This document shows positions 40,701-49,294 of a stretch of DNA of 64,000 bases, one piece after another (positions within the stretch are counted from its first letter, which is position 1; each line of letters starts with the position of its first letter). A program made the translations under genes and the position numbers. Where the stretch lies: the NCBI GenBank assembly GCA_052103595.1, contig JBQEKC010000001.1, forward strand, positions 558,001 to 622,000, written 5' to 3'. This DNA comes from CAMEGH01 sp052103595. GTDB taxonomy: Bacteria > Patescibacteriota > Saccharimonadia > Saccharimonadales > Saccharimonadaceae. The notes under the pieces were generated by a model. It saw only the letters and a list, made by a program, of their open reading frames with translations. It had not been told where the DNA came from and searched no databases.

Positions 40701-40730
40701 TCAAAACCGCCTCGTATGGGCGGTTGATAT
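40701..40730 (-). terminator. Riboswitch-controlled terminator before metK
   Basis: On the minus strand AACCGCC (40725-40719), loop CATACGA, GGCGGTT (40711-40705) and then TTGAT. Its loop segment ATACGAG can instead pair with TTCGTGT just after the aptamer, giving an antiterminator. Confidence 0.7.
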
Positions 40731-40740
40731 AAGTTGTACA

Positions 40741-40842
40741 CGAACGTATCTTCCCCCAGTTGAGTAGGGCTGAAATTCGCACCTTGCCAATGGTAGGTTG
40801 CGAGTGGGTCATCGAGTCAGTTCTCTCACCACTTCTGGATAT
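40741..40842 (-). promoter_or_regulatory. SAM riboswitch aptamer (S-box, SAM-I/IV clan)
   Basis: On the minus strand the leader holds the S-box conserved elements in order: AGAAGTGGTGAGAGAACTGA, GATGACCCACTCGCAACC, AAGGTGCGAATTTCAG and GGGGGAAGATA. These match the family blocks AGAG-GGTGGAGGGA-CTG, GATGAA-CCC-GCAACC, AAGGTGCTAATTCC and GAAAGATGAG. The 5' CATATC and 3' GATACG can form P1. A terminator follows at 40730-40701, then metK, so high SAM should stop transcription. Confidence 0.85.
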
Positions 40843-40846
40843 GCCG

Positions 40847-40864
40847 AATTGTTAACAATTATAG
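40847..40864 (-). promoter_or_regulatory. metK promoter -10 with a 14-bp palindrome
   Basis: Minus strand TATAAT (40864-40859) is followed by the perfect palindrome AATTGTTAACAATT (40847-40860) at the expected transcription start. The palindrome may be an extra operator. Confidence 0.5.
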
Positions 40865-40906
40865 TGTAGCACGGGGCAGTGTCCCAAGGCAAGGAGCTGT
40901 CGCTGA

Positions 40907-42517
40907 CTACTCAATTCCTGTCAAAATCTTCTGGTCGTACAGCTGGCTGCGTTTTGAAAGTTCGGTATCAAGCGCATCTACCGATCCATACTGTTCAAGC
41001 AGCGTCTCTTTATTCTGGGCGAACAAATTCGTTCCCATCCCCAGGCGATCGCCAGGGATATTGACGCCGAGCGCTGCGAGTGTCGTTGGATACATATCAA
41101 AAGCAGCAAATTGGCGCGGCCTTTTTTCAAGTAGCGGTGTAGCTGAATTAATAATTGCATTATAGGTAGTGCGCTGATATGACGGGGTTGTCACAAATTC
41201 ATCATAGTATGATTGTTGCATTCCTAAATGATCACCCACGATTATAATTGTTGTCTCATCGGCAAACGGCTGAGACTGAACCCACGAGACAAACTCTGCC
41301 ACTTGGGCCGAGCTACACGCGTACACGTTATCGTACTGCCGTTGATACGTTGCTGGACAACTTGGGTCAAGATAGCCATCCACAAAATGTGTATCGACCG
41401 TTAGCATCGACAGATTAAATGGTTCGTCTTGCGCCGCCAAACGAGTTGCTTCTTCTTTTGCATACGAGAAGAGTTTTTTATCTTCATAGCCCCACCACAC
41501 CTGGTAGTTATCTGGAATGCGACCAGTTTCTCGCGCTTTTTTATGATCAAGCACGTTGTAGCCACCATGCTGACCAAGTAGTTTATCACGGCCGCCAAAT
41601 GTTTGCTCAGATCCCATAATAAACGACTGGTTATACCCTTCGGCCGCTAGCACTTCACCGATGCCGTAAGTGCCTGGGAAGAACTGATTGAGCTTACCAT
41701 AATCGTTACCGCCAACTCCCGTAAAGTTTGGCTTAATCGGCACACCTAAACTCTGGGCAGTCATTGACGCTGCTGTCCAAGTAGTGCCAACGACAGGCTG
41801 TGCGCCACCAAGCCCACTGAGACTGTGCGAGAATGATATATTTTCTTTATCGAGCGCGATCTTTTCAAGCTCGGGAATAAGTGACTGCTCTTTTTGCCCG
41901 CCAGCCTCAATCGATGCCAGCGTATTCTCCATTGATTCAAGATAAATAAACACCAAGTTCTGCTTCTTTTCAGGGAATGAAAGAGTAACGCTCTTTGGAT
42001 CAACATAATGTTCTTCAAAAATCTGGCTTGATTCGCTCATACTGCGTAGATAGGCCGGCACTTGAAAACTCACCATCATAAACCACGTCGTGGCTCCAAG
42101 CACAATCAATGTATACACGAACTTTATCCACCAAGGTATTTTTGATGGATTAAACGAAACTGTCTTGTTTTTTCCAAACAACGAAAGGTTAAAACGCAAA
42201 GAAATTTTGTTTCGATAAAAATCAACCACTGGCAACAAGAAAAGAAAGAACATGATACAAAACAACATCAAATTGTCATATATCATACCTAAGACGTCAG
42301 CAGTGTTACCACCAGCGAATCCGTTAAAGAACAAGAAAAGCATTTCTTCAATTTGCGAATCGCCAAATTCTTTGCGTTTAAATACCGTTGCCGTGTAAAT
42401 GAGGGCGCTCAATGCAAGTAAGACGTACAGTAATAACGTTCTGGCAACTCGCCCAACACGAAACAGCCGTTTTGATGGCTGTTTTTCTACTTCGGTTGGC
42501 TTACTTTTTTTTGCCAT
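40907..42517 (-). CDS. LTA synthase-like sulfatase-fold phosphoglycerol transferase
   Basis: The 536-residue membrane protein has about four N-terminal TMs (about 25-45, 75-105, 140-165) and an external alkaline-phosphatase-superfamily domain. LVFIYLESMENT (about 190-201) holds the metal-binding Glu, the Thr of GTTWTAASMTAQSLGVP (about 245) is the candidate nucleophile, and TIIIVGDHLGMQ (about 425) provides the Asp-His metal ligands. It likely transfers glycerol phosphate or a similar group to a surface polymer. It overlaps the small membrane gene upstream by 17 bp. Confidence 0.85.
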   Translation of the reverse strand: MAKKSKPTEVEKQPSKRLFRVGRVARTLLLYVLLALSALIYTATVFKRKEFGDSQIEEMLFLFFNGFAGGNTADVLGMIYDNLMLFCIMFFLFLLPVVDFYRNKISLRFNLSLFGKNKTVSFNPSKIPWWIKFVYTLIVLGATTWFMMVSFQVPAYLRSMSESSQIFEEHYVDPKSVTLSFPEKKQNLVFIYLESMENTLASIEAGGQKEQSLIPELEKIALDKENISFSHSLSGLGGAQPVVGTTWTAASMTAQSLGVPIKPNFTGVGGNDYGKLNQFFPGTYGIGEVLAAEGYNQSFIMGSEQTFGGRDKLLGQHGGYNVLDHKKARETGRIPDNYQVWWGYEDKKLFSYAKEEATRLAAQDEPFNLSMLTVDTHFVDGYLDPSCPATYQRQYDNVYACSSAQVAEFVSWVQSQPFADETTIIIVGDHLGMQQSYYDEFVTTPSYQRTTYNAIINSATPLLEKRPRQFAAFDMYPTTLAALGVNIPGDRLGMGTNLFAQNKETLLEQYGSVDALDTELSKRSQLYDQKILTGIE

Positions 42518-42812
42518 TCGAATGAGAAACTTTTACCGACACCGTTGCTTCAGCCAAATTCACTACGAACGGAATAACTATTGATAGGCCAAGCGATAGC
42601 AGCAAATACTTAATGAAATAGCGTTCATCAAACACGATGGCGTCATGCCCCGCCAAGTAAATAGTCGCTGCATACAAACATAGGTTAATCAAAATAACAA
42701 ACAGTCCGTAGGTCATAACTAACGTTCGCGCAGGCAATGTATTGTAGTGTAAGTGGTTATAAAATTTGAGTGCTACCAACGATGGTGCAAGCAAAGCAAT
42801 AATTTCTAACAT
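42501..42812 (-). CDS. Three-TM membrane protein, 103 residues
   Basis: Hydrophobic stretches at about 3-16, 31-53 and 66-91. Its 3' end overlaps the LTA-synthase-like gene, so the two are probably co-translated and may act together in surface polymer synthesis. No family recognised. Confidence 0.6.
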   Translation of the reverse strand: MLEIIALLAPSLVALKFYNHLHYNTLPARTLVMTYGLFVILINLCLYAATIYLAGHDAIVFDERYFIKYLLLSLGLSIVIPFVVNLAEATVSVKVSHSNGKKK

Positions 42813-42848
42813 ACCTGTTAGTATAACACATCGATCGGATTATATAGT

Positions 42849-42876
42849 TTGACAGCGCCCCTGCGCCCCGTATACT
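42849..42876 (+). promoter_or_regulatory. Promoter of the FKBP gene
   Basis: -35 TTGACA (42849-42854), 16-base spacer, -10 TATACT (42871-42876), then 7 bases to the ATG. Confidence 0.65.
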
Positions 42877-42883
42877 GAACAGT

Positions 42884-43270
42884 ATGAATACACAACTTGA
42901 AGGGACAAAACTCGCCGATTTTACCCCATACGGCAAAACAAAAGTAGCAGCACTTGAAGTCATCGACACTGTTGTTGGTGATGGCGCAGAAGTGGCAGAA
43001 GGCGCCACGATCACCGCGCATTACACCGGCGCCCTCTGCAAAGACGGTACCATCTTCCAAAGCAGCCACGACTTTGGCGATCCCGTTACCTTCCCGCTTA
43101 ATCGCGTGATTGCTGGCTGGACCAACGGTGTTCCTGGCATGAAAGCAGGTGGCACGCGCCGGCTTATTATTCCATCAGAAATGGCCTATGGATCAGTGCG
43201 CGCGGCAGCGAATATCCCACCAAATAGTGATTTAGTGTTTGATATTGAATTGGTTGAAATCGAGAGCTAG
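42884..43270 (+). CDS. FKBP-type peptidyl-prolyl isomerase
   Basis: One FKBP domain in 128 residues: VGDGAEVAEGATITAHYTGALCKDGTIFQSS (about 33-60), FPLNRVIAGWTNGVPGMKAGGTRRLIIPSEMAYG (about 70-103) and LVFDIELVEIE. It has no signal peptide, so it acts in the cytoplasm. Its stop overlaps the tail of the convergent DUF2726 gene by 4 bp. Confidence 0.92.
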   Translation: MNTQLEGTKLADFTPYGKTKVAALEVIDTVVGDGAEVAEGATITAHYTGALCKDGTIFQSSHDFGDPVTFPLNRVIAGWTNGVPGMKAGGTRRLIIPSEMAYGSVRAAANIPPNSDLVFDIELVEIES

Positions 43271-43773
43271 GTTCGCTTCACTGCCTCAAAAGCACGTACG
43301 ATATCATCGTCACTCATCGTTCGGACATTGCGAAATCGAACCAATGGCAGATTAATTTCTTGCAATATTTCATTCTTTATACGATCCACTACGCGGGCTT
43401 TTTGCGTATCGTGCGTCCGGTCGTCAAGTTCAACAGCATATACCGCATCAAGCGTTTCTGGATCCGCCAACACATAGTCAACCGATCGACGATTAATCCG
43501 CTGAAATCCAGCTTTATAATATTTCCCTTTCGTCTTATTGTGTGCAAGTGACGACAAATGAACTTGCGGAAAGATGATATACTTTTCACGAACAATACGT
43601 TGCAGGCGTCGATAGAATTCTTTCTCCGCATCTGTCATAATTCCCTTTTTTCGCGAATAACTGTACAAACGAGCTGGGCCGCCTCGTTTCGGTTGAAACA
43701 GCTTGCTAATAGCTGCGCTCACTAAAATAATTGCCGCAACTACGCCAAGAAAGAACAGCAGACTGCTGTCCAT
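43267..43773 (-). CDS. DUF2726 protein with N-terminal membrane anchor
   Basis: TM segment at about 5-25, then a DUF2726 domain of about 125 residues: MTDAEKEFYRRLQRIV, HLSSLA, RRSVDYVLADPETLDAVYAVELDDRTH and NLPLVRFRNV. The fold is a restriction-endonuclease-like (PD-(D/E)xK) one with D, E-x-D residues in view (VDYVLA, AVELDD). A nuclease role is possible but unproven. It shares a base with the DUF2130 gene start/stop (TAATG). Confidence 0.8.
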   Translation of the reverse strand: MDSSLLFFLGVVAAIILVSAAISKLFQPKRGGPARLYSYSRKKGIMTDAEKEFYRRLQRIVREKYIIFPQVHLSSLAHNKTKGKYYKAGFQRINRRSVDYVLADPETLDAVYAVELDDRTHDTQKARVVDRIKNEILQEINLPLVRFRNVRTMSDDDIVRAFEAVKRT

Positions 43774-45095
43774 TATTTTTCAATTTCCTTAAATTTCGCC
43801 GCCATCGTCGGGTTATTGCGCGTCAACTTTTTAATCGTCAAATCCTGCGCCTTGTCGTTCGCAAGCCGCAAATTATTCTCGCTCGAAAGCAGTGCTTGCT
43901 TAGTTTTTTCCAGCTGCTTGATGGTTTTATCAATACCGTCAATCGCTTCGCTAAAGCGCCGCCCAGCTAGTTCGTAGTTTTTACCAAAGGCTCGCTGAAA
44001 TTCTTCGATGTTTTCTTCAAAATGCGTAATATCAACATTTTGCTCGCGCACCAACGCTAATTCTTGCTTGTATTTCAAACTGTTAAATGCAGCATTTCGT
44101 AGCAGCGTAATCATCGGGATGAAAAATTGCGGGCGGATGACGTACATCTTCTCAAACACGTGCGATTTGTCGACAATCCCGTTGTTATACAAATCGTTAT
44201 CGGCTTCAAGCAAGCTCACCAGCACCGCGTATTCACAGTTCTTTTCGCGGCGATCTTTGTCGAGCTCTTTTAGAAAATCATCGTTGCGCTTTTTGGTCGC
44301 CGTGGTCTCATTTTCGTTTTTCATTTCAAACATAATGCTGATGATTTCCGTGCCATGCTCGTCTGTTTCGCGGTAAATAAAGTCGCCCTTACTCCCGCTC
44401 GATGCGTCGTTATCTTTACCAAATGTCGCATTCTGAAACGCCGTGGCACGCAGTTTTTCAAACTCAATTTCGCAGTGTTGTTCGAGTGTTTCGCCCACCA
44501 TTTTCGTGCTTAGGCGCGCTTTCATGTCTTTGTAGTACGCAATCATTTCGTCTTTGGTTTTGAGCTCAGCCACGTATTTATCCCGTAACGAACTTTCCAA
44601 CAACTGTTTTTCGGCGTCTTTATTTTTCAAATCATTTGCCAATTGATTGCGCTCTTTTTCGAGCCGATTTTGTACTTCACTAATTGCCAACTGCTTTTCG
44701 CTCGACGCCAACCGTTGCTGGTTTTGGAGCGACGCTTTTAGCTCGGCAATTTCGGCTTCCTTTTTCGCCACATCTGCCTGACTGACAGTTCTTGCATTCG
44801 CTTCCGCTAGCTTTGCGGCCGCATCTTTTTCGCCTTCCAGCGCACGAATCTTTTCCTGCAATTCTTGTTCTTTTAGCTTTGCCTGCAGCGCCATCTCGCG
44901 CTCGAGCGTTTCTTTTTCCTTACGCAGCGCATCGTTAAATGCATCTTTTTTAATAGAATTCACCACATTCGTAATCGTCGAGCTATCAATATCCGTCTCA
45001 TGCAACGTGCGCAAATCAACCACGTCGCCCTTCGCGCCATCTTCCTGCAACACCAATGTTTGTTCATCTTGAATTGAGACTTTTAGTTTTTTCAT
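43773..45095 (-). CDS. DUF2130 protein with long coiled coil
   Basis: The 440-residue protein has a coiled coil over about 55-180 rich in Lys, Glu and Gln, and then the DUF2130 domain: LEQHCEIEFEKLRATAFQNATFGKDND, EHGTEIISIMFEMKNE, DFLKELDKDRREKNCEYAVLVSLLE, YVIRPQFFIPMITLLRNAA. The E-x-K near EMKNE hints at a nuclease-like core. Function is not established; it is often found near restriction or repair genes. A TATACT box lies 20 bases upstream, with GAGG just before the ATG. Confidence 0.8.
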   Translation of the reverse strand: MKKLKVSIQDEQTLVLQEDGAKGDVVDLRTLHETDIDSSTITNVVNSIKKDAFNDALRKEKETLEREMALQAKLKEQELQEKIRALEGEKDAAAKLAEANARTVSQADVAKKEAEIAELKASLQNQQRLASSEKQLAISEVQNRLEKERNQLANDLKNKDAEKQLLESSLRDKYVAELKTKDEMIAYYKDMKARLSTKMVGETLEQHCEIEFEKLRATAFQNATFGKDNDASSGSKGDFIYRETDEHGTEIISIMFEMKNENETTATKKRNDDFLKELDKDRREKNCEYAVLVSLLEADNDLYNNGIVDKSHVFEKMYVIRPQFFIPMITLLRNAAFNSLKYKQELALVREQNVDITHFEENIEEFQRAFGKNYELAGRRFSEAIDGIDKTIKQLEKTKQALLSSENNLRLANDKAQDLTIKKLTRNNPTMAAKFKEIEK

Positions 45096-45187
45096 TAGAC
45101 CTCTTTCCTTCTTTCTAGTATAACGTACGAGGAAAAGTTTATTACCGATTAACATTGCCTCGTTTTTGACCACCCTCAAAAATACGA

Positions 45188-45193
45188 TATAAT
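45188..45193 (+). promoter_or_regulatory. -10 box of otsAB
   Basis: TATAAT with 6 bases to the ATG at 45200; leaderless spacing. Confidence 0.6.
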
Positions 45194-45199
45194 AGCTAC

Positions 45200-47467
45200 A
45201 TGACAAACAAAGCTTCCACGGTTATTGTTTCCAACCGACTCCCCGTTAGCGTCACGCGCGGTGAAAAGGGACTAGTATACGAAGCAAGTAGTGGTGGACT
45301 TGCCACAGCAATGAGCTCGCTCGAGACAGAGAATAAAATCTGGGTCGGCTGGCCTGGTATTGATGCCGAAACATTAACAGACGACGAGCGTACCGAAATC
45401 ACCGAAGAACTCGCCAAACAAGGCTGTGTGCCAGTCTTCTTAAGCGCCAAAGAGGTTGAACTCTACTACGAAGGTTACGCCAACGACACGCTCTGGCCGC
45501 TCTTTCACTATTTCCAAAATGTCGCGCAATATTCTGAAGATTACTGGCAAGCCTACCAAGCGGTCAACAAAAAGTTTGCCGAAACGGTGACAGACGTCTC
45601 TGCCGACGACGCAAATGTATGGGTGCAAGATTATCACTTCTTACTCCTACCACAAATGGTGCGCGAACACGTGCCAGGCGCAACAATCGGTTTCTTTTTG
45701 CACATTCCATTTCCAAACTTCGAGATTTACCGCCTATTGCCACAGCGCAAAGAATTGCTTGAAGGTCTCCTTGGCGCTGACGTACTTGGCTTTCATGTCT
45801 ACGATTACGCACAGCACTTTTTGGATAGTTGCCGACGCCTGCTTGGAATTCCATCATCGAATGGCATTATTGAATACAACCAACGCGCAATTAAAGTTTC
45901 AGCTTATCCGATCGGTATCGACTACAAAAAGTTCCGTTCTCAGCTTGAAACCAAAGATACTAAAGATGCGCTGAAGCAACTAAAGGAAACTTACAACAAA
46001 CAAAAACTCATTCTTTCGGTTGATCGGCTTGATTATTCAAAAGGCATCCCAGAACGTCTTGAAGCCTTTCGTATTTTGCTCGAAAATCACCCCGAATATA
46101 TCGGCAAGGTAAAACTGCTGATGATTGCCGTACCTTCGCGCACCGGTGTAGCAGCCTACCAAAAACTACGTGACGAAATTGAAAAAACCGTCAGTCGTAT
46201 TAACGGAACGTACGGAACTGTTGACTGGGCGCCGATTTCGTACCAATTCCAAAACCGGCCATTTAGCGAACTTGTGGCGCTCTACGCCCTCGCCGATGTT
46301 ATGCTTGTAACACCAATTCGCGACGGTATGAATCTGGTGGCCAAAGAGTATATCGCCAGCAAAAAACGTCGTGGTGGCGTGCTGATTTTGAGCGAAATGA
46401 CCGGCGCCATCGACGAACTACCAGAAGCGCTCAGCATTAACCCAAACAACGCTCGTTCAGTGGCAACTGCTATGGACCAAGCTCTTGCGATGCCGGTGCG
46501 TGAACAAAAAGATCGTATCTCGGCGATGCAATCTCGCCTCAGCGCCATTACAGTGCAAAACTGGGGTAAAGAATTTATGCACGACCTTGAAGCGGTGCAC
46601 CAACAGGGCAGTACGTCGCGCCGACAGCTTTCGTTAACTCAGCGACAGCGCATTGCAACTCGTTACAAAACCGCTTCGCATCGTTTGATTATTCTTGATT
46701 ACGACGGCACGCTTCGTGGGTTCGTGAAAACGCCATCACCACTCGCCGCTGCACCGACGCTACGCATTCGTCGTATTCTCAAAGCACTCACCGATCAACC
46801 AAATACTACCGTTGCGATCGTGAGCGGCCGCACTAAACGAGCACTTTCAAGCTGGTTCGTTGGGTTGCCGGTTGTCCTTGCCGCCGAACACGGTGCCTGG
46901 AAACGATATGGTAAAAAATGGCAAAAGATCGACAGTGGTTTTAAGAAAGACAAAAAGCGCATCCGTACCGTTATGCAAAAATATTCCGACCGCACTAAAG
47001 GTGCCGAGATCGAAGAGAAAGACCACGCACTTGTCTGGCATTACACCAACGTCGAACCGGACATTGCCTTTAAGCGCGCCAGTGAACTCAAGCGCGAGCT
47101 CACTGATTTGCTTGATGGCGAAGATATTTCTGTCCACGAAGGCCGCGACATCGTAGAAGTGAAACCAAGCTCTATCACTAAAGGTAGCGTTGTGCGCGAA
47201 CTTACTCGTGAATATCCATCAGATTTCGTCCTTTGCGCCGGCGATGATTACACCGACGAAGACATGTTCCGCGAACTGCGCGACGACCCAAGTGCCATCA
47301 CTATCAAAGTTGGACAGGGCGATACGGCCGCTCGTCATGCCGTCACAAAACCGAGTAAACTGCTTGATATTCTTGAAGACATTTCGCCCGCTTCTGCTCT
47401 TGCTGCTCTAACAGAATTCCCAACAAAACTCCCTGGTCATGTAGCCCGTTGGATTCGCCGCCGATGA
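45200..47467 (+). CDS. Fused trehalose-6-phosphate synthase and phosphatase
   Basis: A 755-residue two-domain enzyme. Residues 1-485 form a GT20 OtsA: VIVSNRLPVS, GGLATAM, VWVQDYHFLLLPQMVRE, GFFLHIPFPNFEIYRLLP, VDRLDYSKGIPERLEAF, and RDGMNLVAKEYIAS. Residues about 495-740 form an HAD-type OtsB: LDYDGTLRGF (nucleophile Asp), VSGRTK, and CAGDDYTDEDMFREL. Together they make trehalose from UDP-glucose and glucose-6-phosphate, useful against osmotic and drying stress. The fused order is like that in some Bacteroidetes and yeasts. It is coupled to the next gene by ATGA. Confidence 0.92.
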   Translation: MTNKASTVIVSNRLPVSVTRGEKGLVYEASSGGLATAMSSLETENKIWVGWPGIDAETLTDDERTEITEELAKQGCVPVFLSAKEVELYYEGYANDTLWPLFHYFQNVAQYSEDYWQAYQAVNKKFAETVTDVSADDANVWVQDYHFLLLPQMVREHVPGATIGFFLHIPFPNFEIYRLLPQRKELLEGLLGADVLGFHVYDYAQHFLDSCRRLLGIPSSNGIIEYNQRAIKVSAYPIGIDYKKFRSQLETKDTKDALKQLKETYNKQKLILSVDRLDYSKGIPERLEAFRILLENHPEYIGKVKLLMIAVPSRTGVAAYQKLRDEIEKTVSRINGTYGTVDWAPISYQFQNRPFSELVALYALADVMLVTPIRDGMNLVAKEYIASKKRRGGVLILSEMTGAIDELPEALSINPNNARSVATAMDQALAMPVREQKDRISAMQSRLSAITVQNWGKEFMHDLEAVHQQGSTSRRQLSLTQRQRIATRYKTASHRLIILDYDGTLRGFVKTPSPLAAAPTLRIRRILKALTDQPNTTVAIVSGRTKRALSSWFVGLPVVLAAEHGAWKRYGKKWQKIDSGFKKDKKRIRTVMQKYSDRTKGAEIEEKDHALVWHYTNVEPDIAFKRASELKRELTDLLDGEDISVHEGRDIVEVKPSSITKGSVVRELTREYPSDFVLCAGDDYTDEDMFRELRDDPSAITIKVGQGDTAARHAVTKPSKLLDILEDISPASALAALTEFPTKLPGHVARWIRRR

Positions 47468-48105
47468 CACACATTGCCTTTTACTTCGATCCATCATGCC
47501 CTTTCAGCTGGATCACGAGCCGCTGGTTACTACAAGTAAGTGTTGCACGCGAGATGACGATCGACTGGCGACCATTTAGCCTTGCGCTAAAAAACAACGA
47601 ATTAACGCCACGCGACACCGACAGTGAGCACGCCGAAAACCACCGCGGCTCGCACCGTATCCAACGAGTTATTCTGCAAGCCGCCACTAATCATGGCGCA
47701 TCCATTGCGCAGCTTTATTCAGAATTCGGTATGCGCTTTCACATCATGGAAGAGCCGTTTAGCAATGAAGTGATTAAGGAAGTATTGATGTCACTGTCAC
47801 TCCCCGCAGAACTGCTTGATGCTGCGGATGATACCTCGCTTGACGCCAAACTGCAAAAAGAAATTGACACCGCCACCACTGCTGCTGGCGGCGATATCGG
47901 CGTGCCAACTATCGTCTTTATTGACGACAAAACGAACGAGCAGCGCGGGTATTTTGGTCCGATTCTGCAAGAGCTCCCGCCTACAAAAGATGAATCGCTC
48001 ATATTGTGGGACGGACTCGAAAAGCTGACATCGTTGCCCTATTTTTACGAAATCAAACGATCTCGCTTAGGTGGACCAAACGTGTTTAGCGCGGCAAGCT
48101 GCTAA
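47464..48105 (+). CDS. DsbA-fold protein of the mycothiol-dependent nitroreductase (Rv2466c) type
   Basis: The 213-residue protein starts with FYFDPSCPFSWITSRWLLQV, which matches the Rv2466c family (FDPxCPWCWxTSRW) except that the second active-site Cys is Ser, leaving CPFS. The helical insert and DIGVPTIVFID (cis-Pro) complete the DsbA fold, and it ends GPNVFSAASC. Family members use mycothiol in Actinobacteria. The single Cys could still form a mixed disulfide. The ATG overlaps the otsAB stop, so the pair is one operon and may have come together from an actinobacterial host. Confidence 0.75.
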   Translation: MTHIAFYFDPSCPFSWITSRWLLQVSVAREMTIDWRPFSLALKNNELTPRDTDSEHAENHRGSHRIQRVILQAATNHGASIAQLYSEFGMRFHIMEEPFSNEVIKEVLMSLSLPAELLDAADDTSLDAKLQKEIDTATTAAGGDIGVPTIVFIDDKTNEQRGYFGPILQELPPTKDESLILWDGLEKLTSLPYFYEIKRSRLGGPNVFSAASC

Positions 48106-48134
48106 GGGAAGTGCTGCTCACCTCAAAAAAAACC

Positions 48135-48162
48135 ATTGACTTTTTATTTCAAAAGTTATACT
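48135..48162 (+). promoter_or_regulatory. Promoter of the sugar dehydratase-glycosyltransferase operon
   Basis: -35 ATTGAC (48135-48140), 16-base spacer, -10 TATACT (48157-48162), with about 70 bases of leader and AGAAAGAAG before the ATG. Confidence 0.5.
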
Positions 48163-48236
48163 ATTGTCTTTGTGTTTCGACACGATCTTTGACAATTGAA
48201 TAGTTCCAATCCGCTTCAATCAGAAAGAAGTGATCC

Positions 48237-49277
48237 ATGATCCCTATCCGTCCCGAGGACTTGTTGCCTCGACCTGCTCAGCCGGTCTATGGCAAAGAAG
48301 CCATCAAACTCATCGAAGGTAAAACGGTGCTCGTTACGGGCGCCGGTGGCTCTATCGGGTCTGAAATCGTTCGGCAGTGCATGCGACTGAATGCTGCTCG
48401 CATCATTAAAATTGACGCTGACGAATCTGCCCTATTCCGCCTGTCCCTCGATCTGTTTGGCCATGCACTCTTCCTTGAAGAAGACGACATCTGCCTTGCC
48501 GATGTCACAAATCGCAGCGAGATGAGCAAAATCATCAACAAAACGCAGCCTGATATTGTGTTTCACGCTGCGGCGAAAAAACACTTGCCACTCGTGCAAG
48601 CGTACCCAAAAATGGCGTCCGACGTGAATGTGTTCGGGACCGAATCAGTCATGGCGGCGTGCGTTGAAAACAACGTCGCTCAGGTGGTAAATATCAGCAC
48701 CGATAAGGCAGCTGATCCAACCTCTGTGCTTGGCTGGACAAAGCGTTTGGCAGAATTTATTTCTGCTGAACAATCCACACCTACGACGCGCATTGCCAGT
48801 GTCCGCTTCGGTAATGTCCTGGGAAGTAACGGGTCACTCTTGCCGTCTATCCTCCATCAATTGGAGCATGGCAAAGTGCTCTCGCTCACCCACCCAGAGG
48901 CAACGCGCTACTTCATGACTATTCCTGAAGCCGCCGGCCTTGTTATCGAAGCTGCCTGTCTTAACACGGGTGGTAACGTTTTTGTGCTTGATATGGGCGA
49001 GCCCGTAAAGGTGCGCGATCTCATGATCAAAATTTCTCGCTTGTCGGGATATGGCGATCCAGAATTCACCATTACGGGTCTGCGCCCGGGTGAAAAACTA
49101 CACGAAGTGCTGTTCTCTGGTGCACACGAAGTTCGGATGCGCACGGAACATCCGCGCATCTTCACGACGCAAGTGGCATCGTCTATCGACATTGACCGAA
49201 AGCTCTGTGAACTCAGCACGCTCCTTCGGGAAAATGCTGATGCTGCAGATCTGCGCGAAACGCTCGCTCTCTACTAG
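48237..49277 (+). CDS. CapD/FlaA1-like nucleotide-sugar 4,6-dehydratase
   Basis: A 346-residue soluble SDR: LVTGAGGSIGSEIVRQ (about 32-47) binds NAD(P), HAAAKKHLPLVQAYP (about 103-117), STDKAADPTSVLGWTKRLAE (about 142-162, with the Lys of the Ser-Met/Tyr-Lys site; Tyr is replaced), VRFGNVLGSNGSLLP, and the end motif GLRPGEKLHEVLF. It likely converts UDP-GlcNAc to a 4-keto-6-deoxy sugar for surface glycan. There are no N-terminal TMs, unlike full-length CapD. The two-gene operon has a more GC-rich third position than its neighbours, suggesting transfer. Confidence 0.85.
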   Translation: MIPIRPEDLLPRPAQPVYGKEAIKLIEGKTVLVTGAGGSIGSEIVRQCMRLNAARIIKIDADESALFRLSLDLFGHALFLEEDDICLADVTNRSEMSKIINKTQPDIVFHAAAKKHLPLVQAYPKMASDVNVFGTESVMAACVENNVAQVVNISTDKAADPTSVLGWTKRLAEFISAEQSTPTTRIASVRFGNVLGSNGSLLPSILHQLEHGKVLSLTHPEATRYFMTIPEAAGLVIEAACLNTGGNVFVLDMGEPVKVRDLMIKISRLSGYGDPEFTITGLRPGEKLHEVLFSGAHEVRMRTEHPRIFTTQVASSIDIDRKLCELSTLLRENADAADLRETLALY

Positions 49278-49294
49278 AAAGGAAGTAGTGCTCT

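Noticed and set aside
40666..40812. N-terminal extension of metK by 49 codons
   Set aside because: The region is the SAM riboswitch and terminator; the MetK family starts at the ATG at 40665.
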